Below are positions 42,564 through 51,684 of a DNA stretch of 64,000 nt, one piece after another. The notes beneath the pieces are model-generated. The model did no database searches. It was not told where the DNA came from and saw nothing but the letters and a program-made list of their open reading frames with translations. The stretch is taken from positions 132,334-196,333 of the forward strand of contig CAKTFJ010000004.1 in assembly GCA_934555825.1 (NCBI GenBank), in the 5' to 3' direction. Positions within the stretch are counted from its first letter, which is position 1; every line of letters begins with the position of its first letter. Both the position numbers and the translations under genes were made by a program. This DNA is from an uncultured Hyphomicrobium sp. (GTDB taxonomy: Bacteria; Pseudomonadota; Alphaproteobacteria; Rhizobiales; Hyphomicrobiaceae).

Positions 42564-44000
42564 CTACGCCGCGCTGTCTCCGGCGTCGCGAAGCAATTCT
42601 TCGATCTTTTCGATCATCGGCGTGGCGCCCATCTCACGATAAAGCTCGAGCGCTTGCCGCCAATGAACACAAGCAGCCGGGGAATCGCCGCTCATTTTGG
42701 CAATGTTGCCGAGGTTGGCGCGGTTGACCGCTTCTCCCTGCTTGCGCTTGATGGCTTTATTCAGAAGCAACGATTCCTCGTACATGCGCCGCGCTTGTTC
42801 GAGATCGCCTCGCTTCAAACTTATGCTGCCGAGGTTGCCAAAGTTGCTTGCCATGCCTTCTTTGCGATCAATCGAACGGTTGTGCACGAGCGCTCTTTGA
42901 AACATCTCTTCGGCGTGTTCCAGCTCATTGCGCGATCCATAGACAATGCCGAGGTTGCCGCAATTGACGGCCATCCCCTCTGGGCGGTCCAGCTCCTCGT
43001 TAAGCGCGAGGGATTTGCGGAAATGAGCCTCCGCCTGATCAAGGTTGCCGCGACCGAGATAAGTTTGGCCGAGTTGGTCGTATAGATCAGCGATCTTATC
43101 GCGAGAGCCTGCCGGCTCTAACATGGCCAATGCACTTCGAAACAGTGCCTCAGCGTGATTGAGATCGCCGCGTGTCCGAGAGATTGCGCCAAGATTAGAA
43201 TACTGAACTGCGACACCCTCGCCTTGACCCATTGCTTCGTAGAGGGCGAGGGCCCTTCTATAAAGGCCTTCGGCCTGATCCAGCGCTCCGCGCTTCTGGT
43301 AAATGGTACCGAGATTGCCGATTGCGACGCTTAACAGTTCCGGAGATTCTGTCTCCGCGCCAAGCGATAGGACTTTTTGATAGCTCATGGCGGCTGCATC
43401 AAGGTCGCCAATGCGATCCTGGAGATGACCGAGTTTGTTCCAGCCGCCCGCATCATCCGGATCGAGTTCCGTAGCCCGAGTGTAGGCGCGCAAGGCCGCA
43501 GAGGTGTCGTGCAGGAATGCGAGGGCGCCTTTTTGCCGCCAAAGCGCCGCTTCGCTCTTGGCCACCCGTTCGCGCGCCCCCGCGCGCTCCGCGATGAGCG
43601 CGTCTATGGCAGCCTCGGCCGCCGCACCCGTCGTGTCCTCGAGCGCCTTGCTTTGACCCGCCTCCAGCAGCGTGTCGATGGCTGCGTTCAGGTCCTGGGC
43701 GAAGCCCGCGTGCACAGCTGCCGACGCTGGTTCTCTGCCGGCTGTGGCCGCTGCCGTCTCACGGGCCGCCAGAGCGGCCAGGAGTTCGGCGCGCAGCTTG
43801 TCTATGTCCTGCTTGGTCGCGCCGCCCCCACCCCGAATTAGGGCGATGACGCCCCAGACGCCGAGTAACGCAGAAGACAGCGCCCCGATCCAGTCGATGA
43901 CCAACTTGGTCCGCTCGTCGGGCCGCCAACCTGTCGCCCACTCAATGGCCGCAGCGATGCCATTGCCGATGAGCTCGGCCACTCCAAGCAAAAAATCCAT
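42564..44000 (-). CDS. Membrane-anchored tetratricopeptide repeat protein
   Basis: This 478-residue protein begins with two hydrophobic segments (about residues 3-22, 37-57), a coiled, alanine-rich stretch (65-150) and then about seven TPR units to the end, several near-identical in pattern (for example GNLGTIYQKRGALDQAEGLY and NLGSISLKRGDLEQARRMY). TPR arrays bind partner proteins; nothing shows which. The ATG at 44000 has GGGAG five bases upstream; an earlier ATG at 44027 is less likely. It converges on UdgX, and upstream lies the duplicated ettA tail. Its own regular repeats account for internal sequence similarity. Confidence 0.8.
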   Translation of the reverse strand: MDFLLGVAELIGNGIAAAIEWATGWRPDERTKLVIDWIGALSSALLGVWGVIALIRGGGGATKQDIDKLRAELLAALAARETAAATAGREPASAAVHAGFAQDLNAAIDTLLEAGQSKALEDTTGAAAEAAIDALIAERAGARERVAKSEAALWRQKGALAFLHDTSAALRAYTRATELDPDDAGGWNKLGHLQDRIGDLDAAAMSYQKVLSLGAETESPELLSVAIGNLGTIYQKRGALDQAEGLYRRALALYEAMGQGEGVAVQYSNLGAISRTRGDLNHAEALFRSALAMLEPAGSRDKIADLYDQLGQTYLGRGNLDQAEAHFRKSLALNEELDRPEGMAVNCGNLGIVYGSRNELEHAEEMFQRALVHNRSIDRKEGMASNFGNLGSISLKRGDLEQARRMYEESLLLNKAIKRKQGEAVNRANLGNIAKMSGDSPAACVHWRQALELYREMGATPMIEKIEELLRDAGDSAA

Positions 44001-44083
44001 GGGGCTCCCCGCGCCGCGCGTCGACAACTGTCAGTCATCGTATTGCACGGCGCGGGTGAGGCAACAGTAAGTTTGCGGACTAG

Positions 44084-44210
44084 CGCTCGAAGCGCTTGAA
44101 CTTGATGCGGTGAGGCTCTCTTCCGTTTGCGCCGGCGACTCCGCTACGCGGAGCCGGCCGCCGGCGCGTATTTACCGCTCGAAGCGCTTGAACTTGATGC
44201 GGTGAGGCTC
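44084..44210. repeat. 35-bp direct repeat of the ettA 3' end flanking a palindrome
   Basis: The 35 bases at 44084-44118 are identical to 44176-44210, the last codons of ettA before its TAA stop. Both copies, read on the minus strand, encode the same C-terminus ending in KRFER followed at once by a stop (TAG in the outer copy, TAA in the inner). Between them, 44129-44167 folds into a hairpin with a 9-bp outer stem (GCGCCGGCG/CGCCGGCGC) and a 6-bp inner stem (CTCCGC/GCGGAG, loop TAC). This looks like a duplication associated with a palindromic insertion. The hairpin could terminate ettA transcription. Confidence 0.75.
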
Positions 44211-45833
44211 CACGGCGGCATCGCCGAGGCGGCGCTTCTTGTCTTCCTCATAGGCTTCGAAGTTGCCTTCGAACCATTCGACGTGGCTGTCGCCCTCGAA
44301 GGCGAGGATGTGCGTCGCAAGGCGATCCAGGAAGAAGCGGTCATGCGAGATGACCACGGCGCAGCCGGGGAAATCTTCGAGAGCCGCTTCCAGCGCGCCG
44401 AGCGTCTCGGTGTCGAGATCGTTGGTCGGCTCGTCGAGCAGCAGCAGGTTGCCGCCCTCCTTCAGCATCTTGGCCAAGTGCACGCGGTTGCGTTCACCGC
44501 CCGAGAGCAGCCCGACCTTCTTCTGCTGATCGGGGCCCTTGAAGTTGAACCAGCCGCAATAGGCGCGCGAGCTCATCTCGCGCTTGTCGCCGAACTTCAT
44601 GATGTCGAGGCCGCCCGAGATCTCCTCCCAGACGGTCTTCTTGTCATCCAGGTGGCTGCGGCTCTGGTCCACGTAAGAGAGCTTCACGGTGGGGCCGAGC
44701 TTGATGGAGCCGTTGTCCGGCTTCTCGGCGCCCGTCAACATTTTGAATAGCGTCGTCTTACCGGCACCGTTCGGACCGATCACGCCGACAATGCCGCCCG
44801 GCGGCAGCTTGAACGAGAGGTCATCGATCAGGAGACGGTCCCCGAACGCCTTCGTGAGACCTTCGGCCTCGATGACCATGTCACCGAGACGCGGACCCTG
44901 AGCAATCGAGAACGACGCCTTGCCGACCTCTTCGTGCCCGGCCTGCTCGACGAGCTTGTCGTAAGCCGCGATGCGGGCCTTCGATTTGGCCTGGCGGGCT
45001 TTCGGCGACGAGCGGATCCATTCCAACTCGCGCGCCATCTGCTTCTGGCGGCTTTCCTCGGCGGACTTCTCGCTCTCGGCGCGCTTGGCCTTCTGTTCGA
45101 GCCAGCTCGAATAGTTGCCCTTCCACGGCACGCCCTGGCCGCGATCCAGCTCCAGTGTCCAGTCGGTGAGGTTGTCGAGGAAGTAGCGGTCGTGCGTGAC
45201 GAGGATCACGCAGCCCGTGTAGTCCTTCAGATAGCGTTCGAGCCACGCCACACTCTCGGCGTCGAGATGGTTGGTGGGCTCGTCGAGCAGCAGGATGTCG
45301 GGCTTCGAAAGCAGGAGACGCGTCAGCGCCACGCGCCGCTTCTCGCCGCCCGACAGCTTTGATACGTCGGCGTCGCCCGGCGGGCAGCGGAGCGCGTCAA
45401 GCGCCTGCTCGACCTGGGTGTCGAGGTCCCACAGATCGAGCGCGTCGATCTGGTCCTGGAGCGCCGTCATCTCGTCGGCGGTCTCCTCGGAGTAGTTGGC
45501 GGCGATCTCGTTGTAGCGGTCCAGGATGGCCTTCTTCTCCGCCACACCCTCCATCGCGTTGCCGAGCACGTCCTTGTCGGCATCGAGCTCCGGCTCCTGC
45601 GGCAGGTAGCCGACCTTGACGCCGTCTGCGGCCTTGGCTTCGCCGAGGAAGTCATCGACCGTGCCCGCCATGATCTTCAAGAGCGTGGACTTGCCCGCGC
45701 CGTTGAGGCCCACGACGCCGATCTTGGCGCCCGGCAGGAACGACAGCGAGATGTCTTTCAAGACCTGCTTGCCCCCCGGGTATGTCTTGGAGAGCTTGTG
45801 CATGTGGTAGACGTACTGGTGGGCTGCAGCCAT
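44172..45833 (-). CDS. ettA: Energy-dependent translational throttle protein EttA (ABC-F)
   Basis: EttA is an ABC-F ATPase that binds the ribosomal E site and gates the first elongation steps according to energy charge. The 553-residue protein has two nucleotide-binding domains: Walker [10 protein letters not shown] (42-50) and GPNGAGKTT, signatures KLSGGEKRR and LLSGGERNR, and two LLLLDEPTN boxes. The inter-domain linker with [21 protein letters not shown] is characteristic of EttA. The last codons are duplicated downstream (44084-44118). A divergent DUF1003 gene starts 180 bases away. Confidence 0.95.
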   Translation of the reverse strand: MAAAHQYVYHMHKLSKTYPGGKQVLKDISLSFLPGAKIGVVGLNGAGKSTLLKIMAGTVDDFLGEAKAADGVKVGYLPQEPELDADKDVLGNAMEGVAEKKAILDRYNEIAANYSEETADEMTALQDQIDALDLWDLDTQVEQALDALRCPPGDADVSKLSGGEKRRVALTRLLLSKPDILLLDEPTNHLDAESVAWLERYLKDYTGCVILVTHDRYFLDNLTDWTLELDRGQGVPWKGNYSSWLEQKAKRAESEKSAEESRQKQMARELEWIRSSPKARQAKSKARIAAYDKLVEQAGHEEVGKASFSIAQGPRLGDMVIEAEGLTKAFGDRLLIDDLSFKLPPGGIVGVIGPNGAGKTTLFKMLTGAEKPDNGSIKLGPTVKLSYVDQSRSHLDDKKTVWEEISGGLDIMKFGDKREMSSRAYCGWFNFKGPDQQKKVGLLSGGERNRVHLAKMLKEGGNLLLLDEPTNDLDTETLGALEAALEDFPGCAVVISHDRFFLDRLATHILAFEGDSHVEWFEGNFEAYEEDKKRRLGDAAVEPHRIKFKRFER

Positions 45834-46012
45834 TCGGGCGCCTCTTTCGCAAATCGGTTTCGGGAGTTGCCGGGGTTTTAGCGGATCGAGCGAGCAATCT
45901 CAATTCCCCAGAATGGCGCCCTCGAAAGGGAGCAGGCCGCCGGACAGGGGCGATTGCGCATTTCTGGAGGGCGCGGCACGCTTTGCCCTCCCTTTGCCCT
46001 GAGGTGTCTGCC

Positions 46013-46729
46013 ATGCCGAACCACGTCAATGCTTCCCCCGTCCCTGCGGCCAAGGCCCGGTGCGCAATCACGGGGCGCGAGTGGCCACGCCGCCAGCTCG
46101 TCAACCTGGAGACGGTGCGGCCCAGCCTGGCAGACCGCATCCGGCGCGATTTTCCCGATCTCCCACCTGACGCGCTCATTTCGCATGACGCCTTGATGCG
46201 CGTGCGCTCCGAATATGTCGAGGAGATGCTGCGCGACGAGAGCGGGGAGATCAGTACGCTCGAACGGCGCGTGGCGGACAGCCTCGCCACCAACGAGACG
46301 CTCGCCGAGAATATCGAAGCGCAGTTTCAGGAAAAGCGCACGTTCGGTGAGGTGGTCTCCGACCACTTGGCGGCTTTCGGCGGAAGCTGGCTTTTCATCC
46401 TGAGCTTCCTCGCCGTCCTCGCGGTGTGGATGGCGATCAACGTAGCCGAAGGGATGCAAAAGGCGTTCGACCCCTATCCGTTTATTCTGCTCAACCTCGT
46501 TCTGTCATGCCTCGCGGCTCTGCAGGCGCCGATCATCATGATGAGCCAGAAGCGCCAAGAGGCGAAGGATCGGCTCCGCGCGCTCAACGACTATCAGGTG
46601 AACCTCAAGGCAGAGCTCGAAATCCGGCATCTGCACGAAAAGCTCGATCACCTCATCAACCGGCAGTGGCAGCGGCTTGCCGAGATCCAGCAGCTTCAGC
46701 TCGAGATCATGCAGGATAAGCGGAGCTGA
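46013..46729 (+). CDS. DUF1003 domain-containing membrane protein
   Basis: This 238-residue protein has two membrane helices (about residues 123-143, 156-178) in the DUF1003 signature FGGSWLFILSFLAVLAVWM, then NLVLSCLAALQAPIIMMSQ and a coiled-coil C-terminus HLHEKLDHLINRQWQRL. The family is of unknown function. GAGGT seven bases before the ATG at 46013 sets the start; a longer frame upstream overlaps the ettA promoter region. It converges on the CPBP gene with a six-base gap. Confidence 0.87.
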   Translation: MPNHVNASPVPAAKARCAITGREWPRRQLVNLETVRPSLADRIRRDFPDLPPDALISHDALMRVRSEYVEEMLRDESGEISTLERRVADSLATNETLAENIEAQFQEKRTFGEVVSDHLAAFGGSWLFILSFLAVLAVWMAINVAEGMQKAFDPYPFILLNLVLSCLAALQAPIIMMSQKRQEAKDRLRALNDYQVNLKAELEIRHLHEKLDHLINRQWQRLAEIQQLQLEIMQDKRS

Positions 46730-46735
46730 CGCCGA

Positions 46736-47509
46736 TCAAACATTCGAGACGCCGGTGAAGAAGTAGCGGCCGAGGCCGATGGTGAAGATCAGCCAGCCCC
46801 ACAGCGTGTGCTCGATGAAGACGGCCCAGAACGAGCGTGTCACCGCGTAACGTGCGGCCAGGATCAAACCGCCGAGCGCGGTTGCCGCTATGGCGAACAT
46901 GGACCCCATCACGATGTGGGCATAGCCGAACAGAAGCCCGTTCACGATCACGATGAGCCAGACTTGCGTGCCGAACATCGGCCCGTAGCGGTGGAAGAAG
47001 AATGAGCGGTAGAGCAGCTCCTGCGCGGCGACCGAGAAGATCGGATAGCCGATCATGATGCGCATGTAGGTGTCGGGACGATTGGTCGGGAATTCGAGAA
47101 ACCACGACGGGTGATAGGTTTGCACCCACCACGTCGCCGCGCCGCCCATGACGAGGAAAATCAACACAATCGAGAGTGCATTGCGCCAGCGGACGGCGCG
47201 CCGCAACTCGTCGCGCAAGCGAAACGTCGGGTCGATCAGCAGCAGAAATGCCGCGATGAACAGCACGGGCAGAAGGGCGACGAAGATTGGAATCTTGGTG
47301 CCGGGCGGGATGTAGTCCGACAGCAGCGGAATGCGCTCGCCGTGGACGAGCCACATCATCACGAGCGGCGCGACACCGAATAGCAGCCCCATCTCGGCAA
47401 ACCGCCACGTCCACCCGAAAAGAGAGAGCCGTTGGGGCGAGGCCACCGTGCCGCCCGCCTTGATCACGTCCGCCACCGCATTCCCCCAAAACGTCGTTTG
47501 CCCCGTCAC
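46736..47509 (-). CDS. CPBP family intramembrane metalloprotease
   Basis: This 257-residue protein has seven or eight membrane helices and the three CPBP/Abi motifs: the glutamate-arginine site AAQELLYR (QExxxR instead of EExxxR), NGLLFGYAH and HTLWGW. Such enzymes are Rce1-like intramembrane proteases. The change of the first glutamate to glutamine leaves one acidic residue, which could lower activity. The start is a GTG at 47509 because an in-frame stop lies just upstream. It follows the ELM1-like gene by 51 bases on the same strand. Confidence 0.82.
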   Translation of the reverse strand: MTGQTTFWGNAVADVIKAGGTVASPQRLSLFGWTWRFAEMGLLFGVAPLVMMWLVHGERIPLLSDYIPPGTKIPIFVALLPVLFIAAFLLLIDPTFRLRDELRRAVRWRNALSIVLIFLVMGGAATWWVQTYHPSWFLEFPTNRPDTYMRIMIGYPIFSVAAQELLYRSFFFHRYGPMFGTQVWLIVIVNGLLFGYAHIVMGSMFAIAATALGGLILAARYAVTRSFWAVFIEHTLWGWLIFTIGLGRYFFTGVSNV

Positions 47510-47560
47510 ACCGTGTCGATGTCCTATCCCTCGGCTTGGAGGGTTTCCCGCGATGTGCGG

Positions 47561-48601
47561 CTACGTCAAGCCGGTCAGCAGGCTCTTGCGGCGCTGCCAG
47601 CGCTGCTCGATTTCGGCGGCGATGGATTGTGCCGCGTCGAGGGCTGGATAGCTCCACGTCTCGATGGACTCGAAGCGCTCCGGTGCGGGCCGCGTCACGC
47701 CGAGATCGTGCAGGGCGGCATGGAAGACCTTGAATTTCTCGGCGCCGCCTTCGGGTTCGAAGACATAGATCGGGCGGCCGGTCGCGGCTGCCTCGCCCGC
47801 CATGTTGACGCTATCGGCCGTGACGAGAAACGCGTCGGCGTGGCTGAGAAACGCGGCATAGGGATTGGGCCCCTCACCGGTCCAAAGCAGCGCGCCGGTC
47901 TCGCGTTGCAGCGCTTCGAGCGCGGCAACGAGCGGAGCTGGCGTGCGCCGCGACGTGGTAATCATGAGCCCCGCGCCGAGTGCCGAGAGCGAGCGGACGA
48001 GATCCTGAAACCTCTGGATCACCGGCTCCGGATAGAGGTAGCGCTCGTTCGGACCGCCGACGAGGACGGCGACGCGAGGTGCGCCGAGCGCGGCAATCGC
48101 AGCGTCGGGAGCCGCGCGCAGCTCCGCGAGCCGCCGAGAGGAAAACCTATGGGGGGCCGTCAACGTCGTAACGACATTGGCCCCGCGCCGTTTGTCATGC
48201 TGCGGTACCCAGAAGAGATCCGCCGTCGCGGGGCCCGTCTTGGGATCGAGCATGACGACCGTGTACGTCTTCAGACCCGCTCTGCGCTTCAAGGCGCGGA
48301 TATAGGGCGTCGTGGTGCGGCCTGCCGCGAATGCGATGCGCGGCCAGGGTGGCGCAAACAGTGTGCCGTTGCGGCCGAACCGTTCGGCGGGCGAGATCGG
48401 GCCCCACGGCGCCATCGCCTTCCAAACACCGGAAGGCCGAATGCGCTTCATCTCCACTTCGAGCCCAAGGGCTTCCGCAACACCGAGGCACAGGGCCTCA
48501 TGCCCAGCCTTCCCGTCGCTGATGATCCACGCTTTCGCGCCCGCCATGGCGCGCTCAGGTCCCATGTGCGCGCGCTCCGTCGGCCGTATCGCGTTCTGCA
48601 T
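47561..48601 (-). CDS. ELM1/GtrOC1 family putative nucleoside-diphosphate-sugar epimerase-like protein
   Basis: This protein of about 346 residues matches the mitochondrial fission ELM1 family (COG3660), widespread in alphaproteobacteria. Recognisable are AWIISDGKAGHEALCLGVAE at the start, VLVGGPNERY, LMITTSRRTP and VTADSVNMAGEAAATGRPIYVF, a glycosyltransferase-B-like nucleotide-sugar site. The bacterial function is unclear, though an envelope role is plausible. Starts at 48601, 48565 (with GGAG in front) or 48547 are all possible. It is divergent from the Lrp regulator and precedes the CPBP gene. Confidence 0.82.
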   Translation of the reverse strand: MQNAIRPTERAHMGPERAMAGAKAWIISDGKAGHEALCLGVAEALGLEVEMKRIRPSGVWKAMAPWGPISPAERFGRNGTLFAPPWPRIAFAAGRTTTPYIRALKRRAGLKTYTVVMLDPKTGPATADLFWVPQHDKRRGANVVTTLTAPHRFSSRRLAELRAAPDAAIAALGAPRVAVLVGGPNERYLYPEPVIQRFQDLVRSLSALGAGLMITTSRRTPAPLVAALEALQRETGALLWTGEGPNPYAAFLSHADAFLVTADSVNMAGEAAATGRPIYVFEPEGGAEKFKVFHAALHDLGVTRPAPERFESIETWSYPALDAAQSIAAEIEQRWQRRKSLLTGLT

Positions 48602-48659
48602 AGGTCTCACATTCTCTCGCGCCAGAGCCCCTGTCTACTGCTTCCAGAGGCGGCAAGCC

Positions 48660-48708
48660 CAGCAATAGACAGGGCCTCATATGCAAGAAATCTTTGCATT
48701 TATTGCTG
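48660..48708. promoter_or_regulatory. Nested inverted repeats upstream of the Lrp-type regulator
   Basis: CAGCAATA at 48660-48667 and TATTGCTG at 48701-48708 are perfect complements, and inside them ATGCAA (48681-48686) and TTGCAT (48694-48699) form a second pair. A further pair CCCTGTCTA/TAGACAGGG (48629-48637, 48666-48674) overlaps. The AT-rich, dyad-symmetric layout between divergent promoters fits autoregulation by an Lrp/AsnC protein, by position only. Confidence 0.45.
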
Positions 48709-48752
48709 TGCTGCCCTACGCCGAGAGGCATCGATCCTATCGAGGACATTTC

Positions 48753-49238
48753 ATGGCCTTCCGCCTGGACGCAACCGACCGCCGCATTCTGCGCGAGCTG
48801 ATGGCCGATGGCGCGCTCACCAACGTCGCACTGGCCAAAAAGGTCGGGCTTTCCGCGCCGCCGTGCCTCCGGCGCGTTCGCGCGCTCGAAGCCGCCGGCG
48901 TCATCCAAGGCTATACGGCACTGGTGGACGAGCAGGCGCTCGGCTTCGAACTGACGGCGTTCGCGCTCGTCGGGTTGCACAACCAGGCCGAGCCCGATCT
49001 ACGCGCCTTCGAAGATCTGGTGCTGTCCTGGCCCGTCGTACGGGAGGCGCACATGCTGTCGGGCGAAAGCGACTACATCCTGAAGTGCGTCACCCCGGAT
49101 CTCTCGACTTTCCAGGACTTCGTATTGAAGGAGCTGACGGCGGCGCCCAACGTCGCCAGCGTCAAGACCAACCTCGCCATTCGCCGCGCGAAGCTTGCGC
49201 CCGGCGTGCCGCTCTCCGTGCCGGACGACGCGGGATAG
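48753..49238 (+). CDS. Lrp/AsnC family transcriptional regulator
   Basis: The 161-residue protein has the N-terminal helix-turn-helix ILRELMADGALTNVALAKKVGLSAPPCLRRVRALEAAGVI and a C-terminal RAM effector domain ending in VPLSVPDDAG. Such feast/famine regulators bind amino acids and form octamers. The ATG at 48753 has GAGGA six bases upstream, beating the ATG at 48681, which lies inside the probable operator. It is divergent from the ELM1-like gene, which may be a target; no amino-acid metabolic gene adjoins it. Confidence 0.92.
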   Translation: MAFRLDATDRRILRELMADGALTNVALAKKVGLSAPPCLRRVRALEAAGVIQGYTALVDEQALGFELTAFALVGLHNQAEPDLRAFEDLVLSWPVVREAHMLSGESDYILKCVTPDLSTFQDFVLKELTAAPNVASVKTNLAIRRAKLAPGVPLSVPDDAG

Positions 49239-49414
49239 CGTCGCCGATCGTGGTGAATGCTAAGGAATTTCTAACGTTTATCCCCGAGTCTTCCGCGCTC
49301 GAGTGCGCTCCAGCGAGCAGATCGCACTCTCCGCTCGACGTGATCCGCAGTCGTCAGCTCGACGGCCGAAGCGGTTGTACCGCTCGCACGGATGGCGCGC
49401 GGAGTCGGTTCTCT

Positions 49415-50359
49415 ATGGTCACGAGGTTTACGAACCAAGCGGGGCAGGCAACTTTCTCGGACGAGGATCTGCGCCTCTTTCTCGATGCGATCCCGACGCC
49501 GTTGTCGTGGGCAAGCATCGCGGATGAGAAGATTCGTTTCGTCAACCGCAGCTTCAAGAGAACGTTCGGTTACGCCGACGATGCGTTTCACACCATTAGC
49601 CAGTGGATCGATCAGGTCTACGTCCGCGCGGAAGACCGGATCAAATCGCGTGTGCTCTGGGAACGGCTGAGGACAGTCGGCCAGAGCACGATCGACGAGG
49701 TCGATACCGTCGAGCTGCAAATTCTCTGCGGTGACGGGACGGTCAAGACCGTGCAGCATCGTGGAGTTCTGCTGCATGATCTCGGCATCGCCATCGCGAC
49801 GTTCGAGGATATTTCACACCATAAGACCGCAGAGAGCGCGTTGCGCTCCATCGCGTTTCTCGATTCCCTGACCGGCCTGCCCAACAGGCGGGCGCTGGAG
49901 CTTCGCTGGGCACAGGATCTCCCCACGCGGGAAGCCGGCACGGCGATGGCAGCGTTGTTGCTGATCGATCTCGACGGCTTCAAAGCCGTCAACGACAAGC
50001 TCGGACACGAAGCCGGGGACGAGGTGCTCATCGAGGTCGCGCGGCGTCTTCGTGCCAGCGTGCGCCACGACGATTTGGCGTGTCGTCTCGGCGGAGACGA
50101 ATTCGTCGTCTACCTGCCGACACTTGCGGATATGTCGCGTGTTCCGCGCGTGTGCCAGCGTATCAAATCGGCCGTTTCGCGCCCCATCCAGATCGGAACC
50201 GAACGCGCGACAGTGGGATGCACGGTCGGTGCGAGCCTCTTCCCGCAGGACGGGCGGGATTTAAAAGAACTGCTGAATTGCGCGGACCAAGCACTCTATC
50301 GCCCTAAGGCGGCCCGCAAGGGAAGCTGGGGATGGTTTCGCGTTCCGGCCGTGGCGTGA
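49415..50359 (+). CDS. PAS-GGDEF diguanylate cyclase
   Basis: This 314-residue protein has a PAS domain (about residues 15-135) and a GGDEF domain (about 145-305) with an intact GGDEF catalytic motif at 226-230. The inhibitory I-site RHDD (217-220) lies exactly five residues before it, so product inhibition by cyclic-di-GMP is likely. It would make c-di-GMP in response to a PAS-sensed signal. There is no membrane segment, so it is cytoplasmic. The ATG at 49415 has GGAG ten bases upstream; the open frame continues upstream but only as antisense to other genes. Confidence 0.92.
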   Translation: MVTRFTNQAGQATFSDEDLRLFLDAIPTPLSWASIADEKIRFVNRSFKRTFGYADDAFHTISQWIDQVYVRAEDRIKSRVLWERLRTVGQSTIDEVDTVELQILCGDGTVKTVQHRGVLLHDLGIAIATFEDISHHKTAESALRSIAFLDSLTGLPNRRALELRWAQDLPTREAGTAMAALLLIDLDGFKAVNDKLGHEAGDEVLIEVARRLRASVRHDDLACRLGGDEFVVYLPTLADMSRVPRVCQRIKSAVSRPIQIGTERATVGCTVGASLFPQDGRDLKELLNCADQALYRPKAARKGSWGWFRVPAVA

Positions 50360-50384
50360 TCGCGCCCACCGGCAGTCTGCTGCG

Positions 50385-51641
50385 CTACGTTACTTTCTGC
50401 TTATTGTAAAGATCGGGGAACAGACGCGCCCAAAGCGCTGCGATGCCGATGGCGCCTGCGCCGCCGATCACGACGGCCGGCACCGCGCCGATGAGGGCTG
50501 CCATAGTGCCTGCGCGGAACTCTCCCACCTCGTTCGACGCACCGATAAACACGCTGTTGACGGCACTGACGCGGCCGCGCACGTCGTCGGGTGTGGCGAG
50601 CTGGATCAGCGTCGCGCGGACGTTGACACTCAGCATGTCGGCCGCGCCCATCACGAACAGCATGGGTATCGAAAGCCAGAGCGTGGTCGAGAGGCCGAAG
50701 ACCATGATCGAGAGGCCATAGACCGCGACGCCCGCGAACATGATGCGGCCCGCGTGATTGCGGATCGGATTGCGCACGAGATAGATGGCGGTCAGAAGCG
50801 CGCCCACGCCTGCGGCCGAGCGCAGAAGACCGAGCCCCATCGGACCCGCATCGAGAATGTCGCGCGCAAAGACCGGGAGCAGCGCCATGACCCCACCGAG
50901 CAGCACGGCGAAAAGGTCGAGCGTGATCGCGCCCAGCACGACCGGATTGGAACGGATGTAGCGCACGCCGGCGAGCATGGTTTCGATGGAGCGCTTCTCT
51001 CCGCTTGCGCGCTGCGTCGTTCTCGGAATGAGGGCCGTCAGAACGATCGCCACGCAGAACATCGAGAAGGCGACGATGTAGGGAACTTGAAACGAGATGC
51101 CGTAGAGCAGGCCGCCGATGGCGGGACCGACGGTAAAGGAAGCCTGCATAGCGGAAGAGTTCCACGCGACCGCGTTGGCGAAAGCCTCACGCGGCACGAG
51201 GTTGGCGGCGAGCGCCTGTAACGACGGCGTCAGGAACGCTCGCGCCAAGCCGAACAGCGTCAGGATGACGAACACCGGCCAGATGGGGTGGCCCGTGTCC
51301 ACTTCCGCCGTGTGCAAGACCCAGAACACGCCGAGAGAGGCCGCGCAGATCGCTTCGAGCGCCATGCAAAGGCCCATGACCGCGCGACGATCGTAGCGGT
51401 CGGCCACCGCGCCTGTCGCGAGAACGAAGAGCAACGCGGGTGCGAACTGGACGAGCCCCACCATGCCAAGCAGAAACGCGTTGCGCGTTTCGTCGTAGAT
51501 CTGCCAGCCGACTGCGACGGACACGATCTGGATTGCGAAGCTGTTGAAGAAGCGCGCCAGCCAGTAGAGCACGAAGGCCCGATAGGCGAAGGCGGATGTT
51601 GGAGCCGGGGCCTGTGCGCCGATGCTATTTTTCTCACTCAT
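50385..51641 (-). CDS. MFS transporter (EntS/DHA3-like)
   Basis: This 418-residue protein has twelve membrane helices and the MFS loop motif GAVADRYDRRAVMG between helices 2 and 3, with a second GRVSAVNSVFIGASNEVGEF typical of the DHA3/EntS-type exporter branch. The substrate cannot be read from sequence; siderophore or drug export is typical of the branch. The gene is convergent with the diguanylate cyclase and is followed on the minus strand by nothing of the same transcript. The start ATG at 51641 precedes helix 1 by about 18 residues. Confidence 0.88.
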   Translation of the reverse strand: MSEKNSIGAQAPAPTSAFAYRAFVLYWLARFFNSFAIQIVSVAVGWQIYDETRNAFLLGMVGLVQFAPALLFVLATGAVADRYDRRAVMGLCMALEAICAASLGVFWVLHTAEVDTGHPIWPVFVILTLFGLARAFLTPSLQALAANLVPREAFANAVAWNSSAMQASFTVGPAIGGLLYGISFQVPYIVAFSMFCVAIVLTALIPRTTQRASGEKRSIETMLAGVRYIRSNPVVLGAITLDLFAVLLGGVMALLPVFARDILDAGPMGLGLLRSAAGVGALLTAIYLVRNPIRNHAGRIMFAGVAVYGLSIMVFGLSTTLWLSIPMLFVMGAADMLSVNVRATLIQLATPDDVRGRVSAVNSVFIGASNEVGEFRAGTMAALIGAVPAVVIGGAGAIGIAALWARLFPDLYNKQKVT

Positions 51642-51684
51642 CGTTCAGCTCGCACTCAAACGCCGGGGGGCATTGTATGCCCTT

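Noticed and set aside
47432-49414. Upstream extension of the diguanylate cyclase frame to about 975 residues
   Set aside because: The extension runs antisense to the ELM1-like gene and in another frame through the Lrp gene; the PAS domain starts just after the ATG at 49415.
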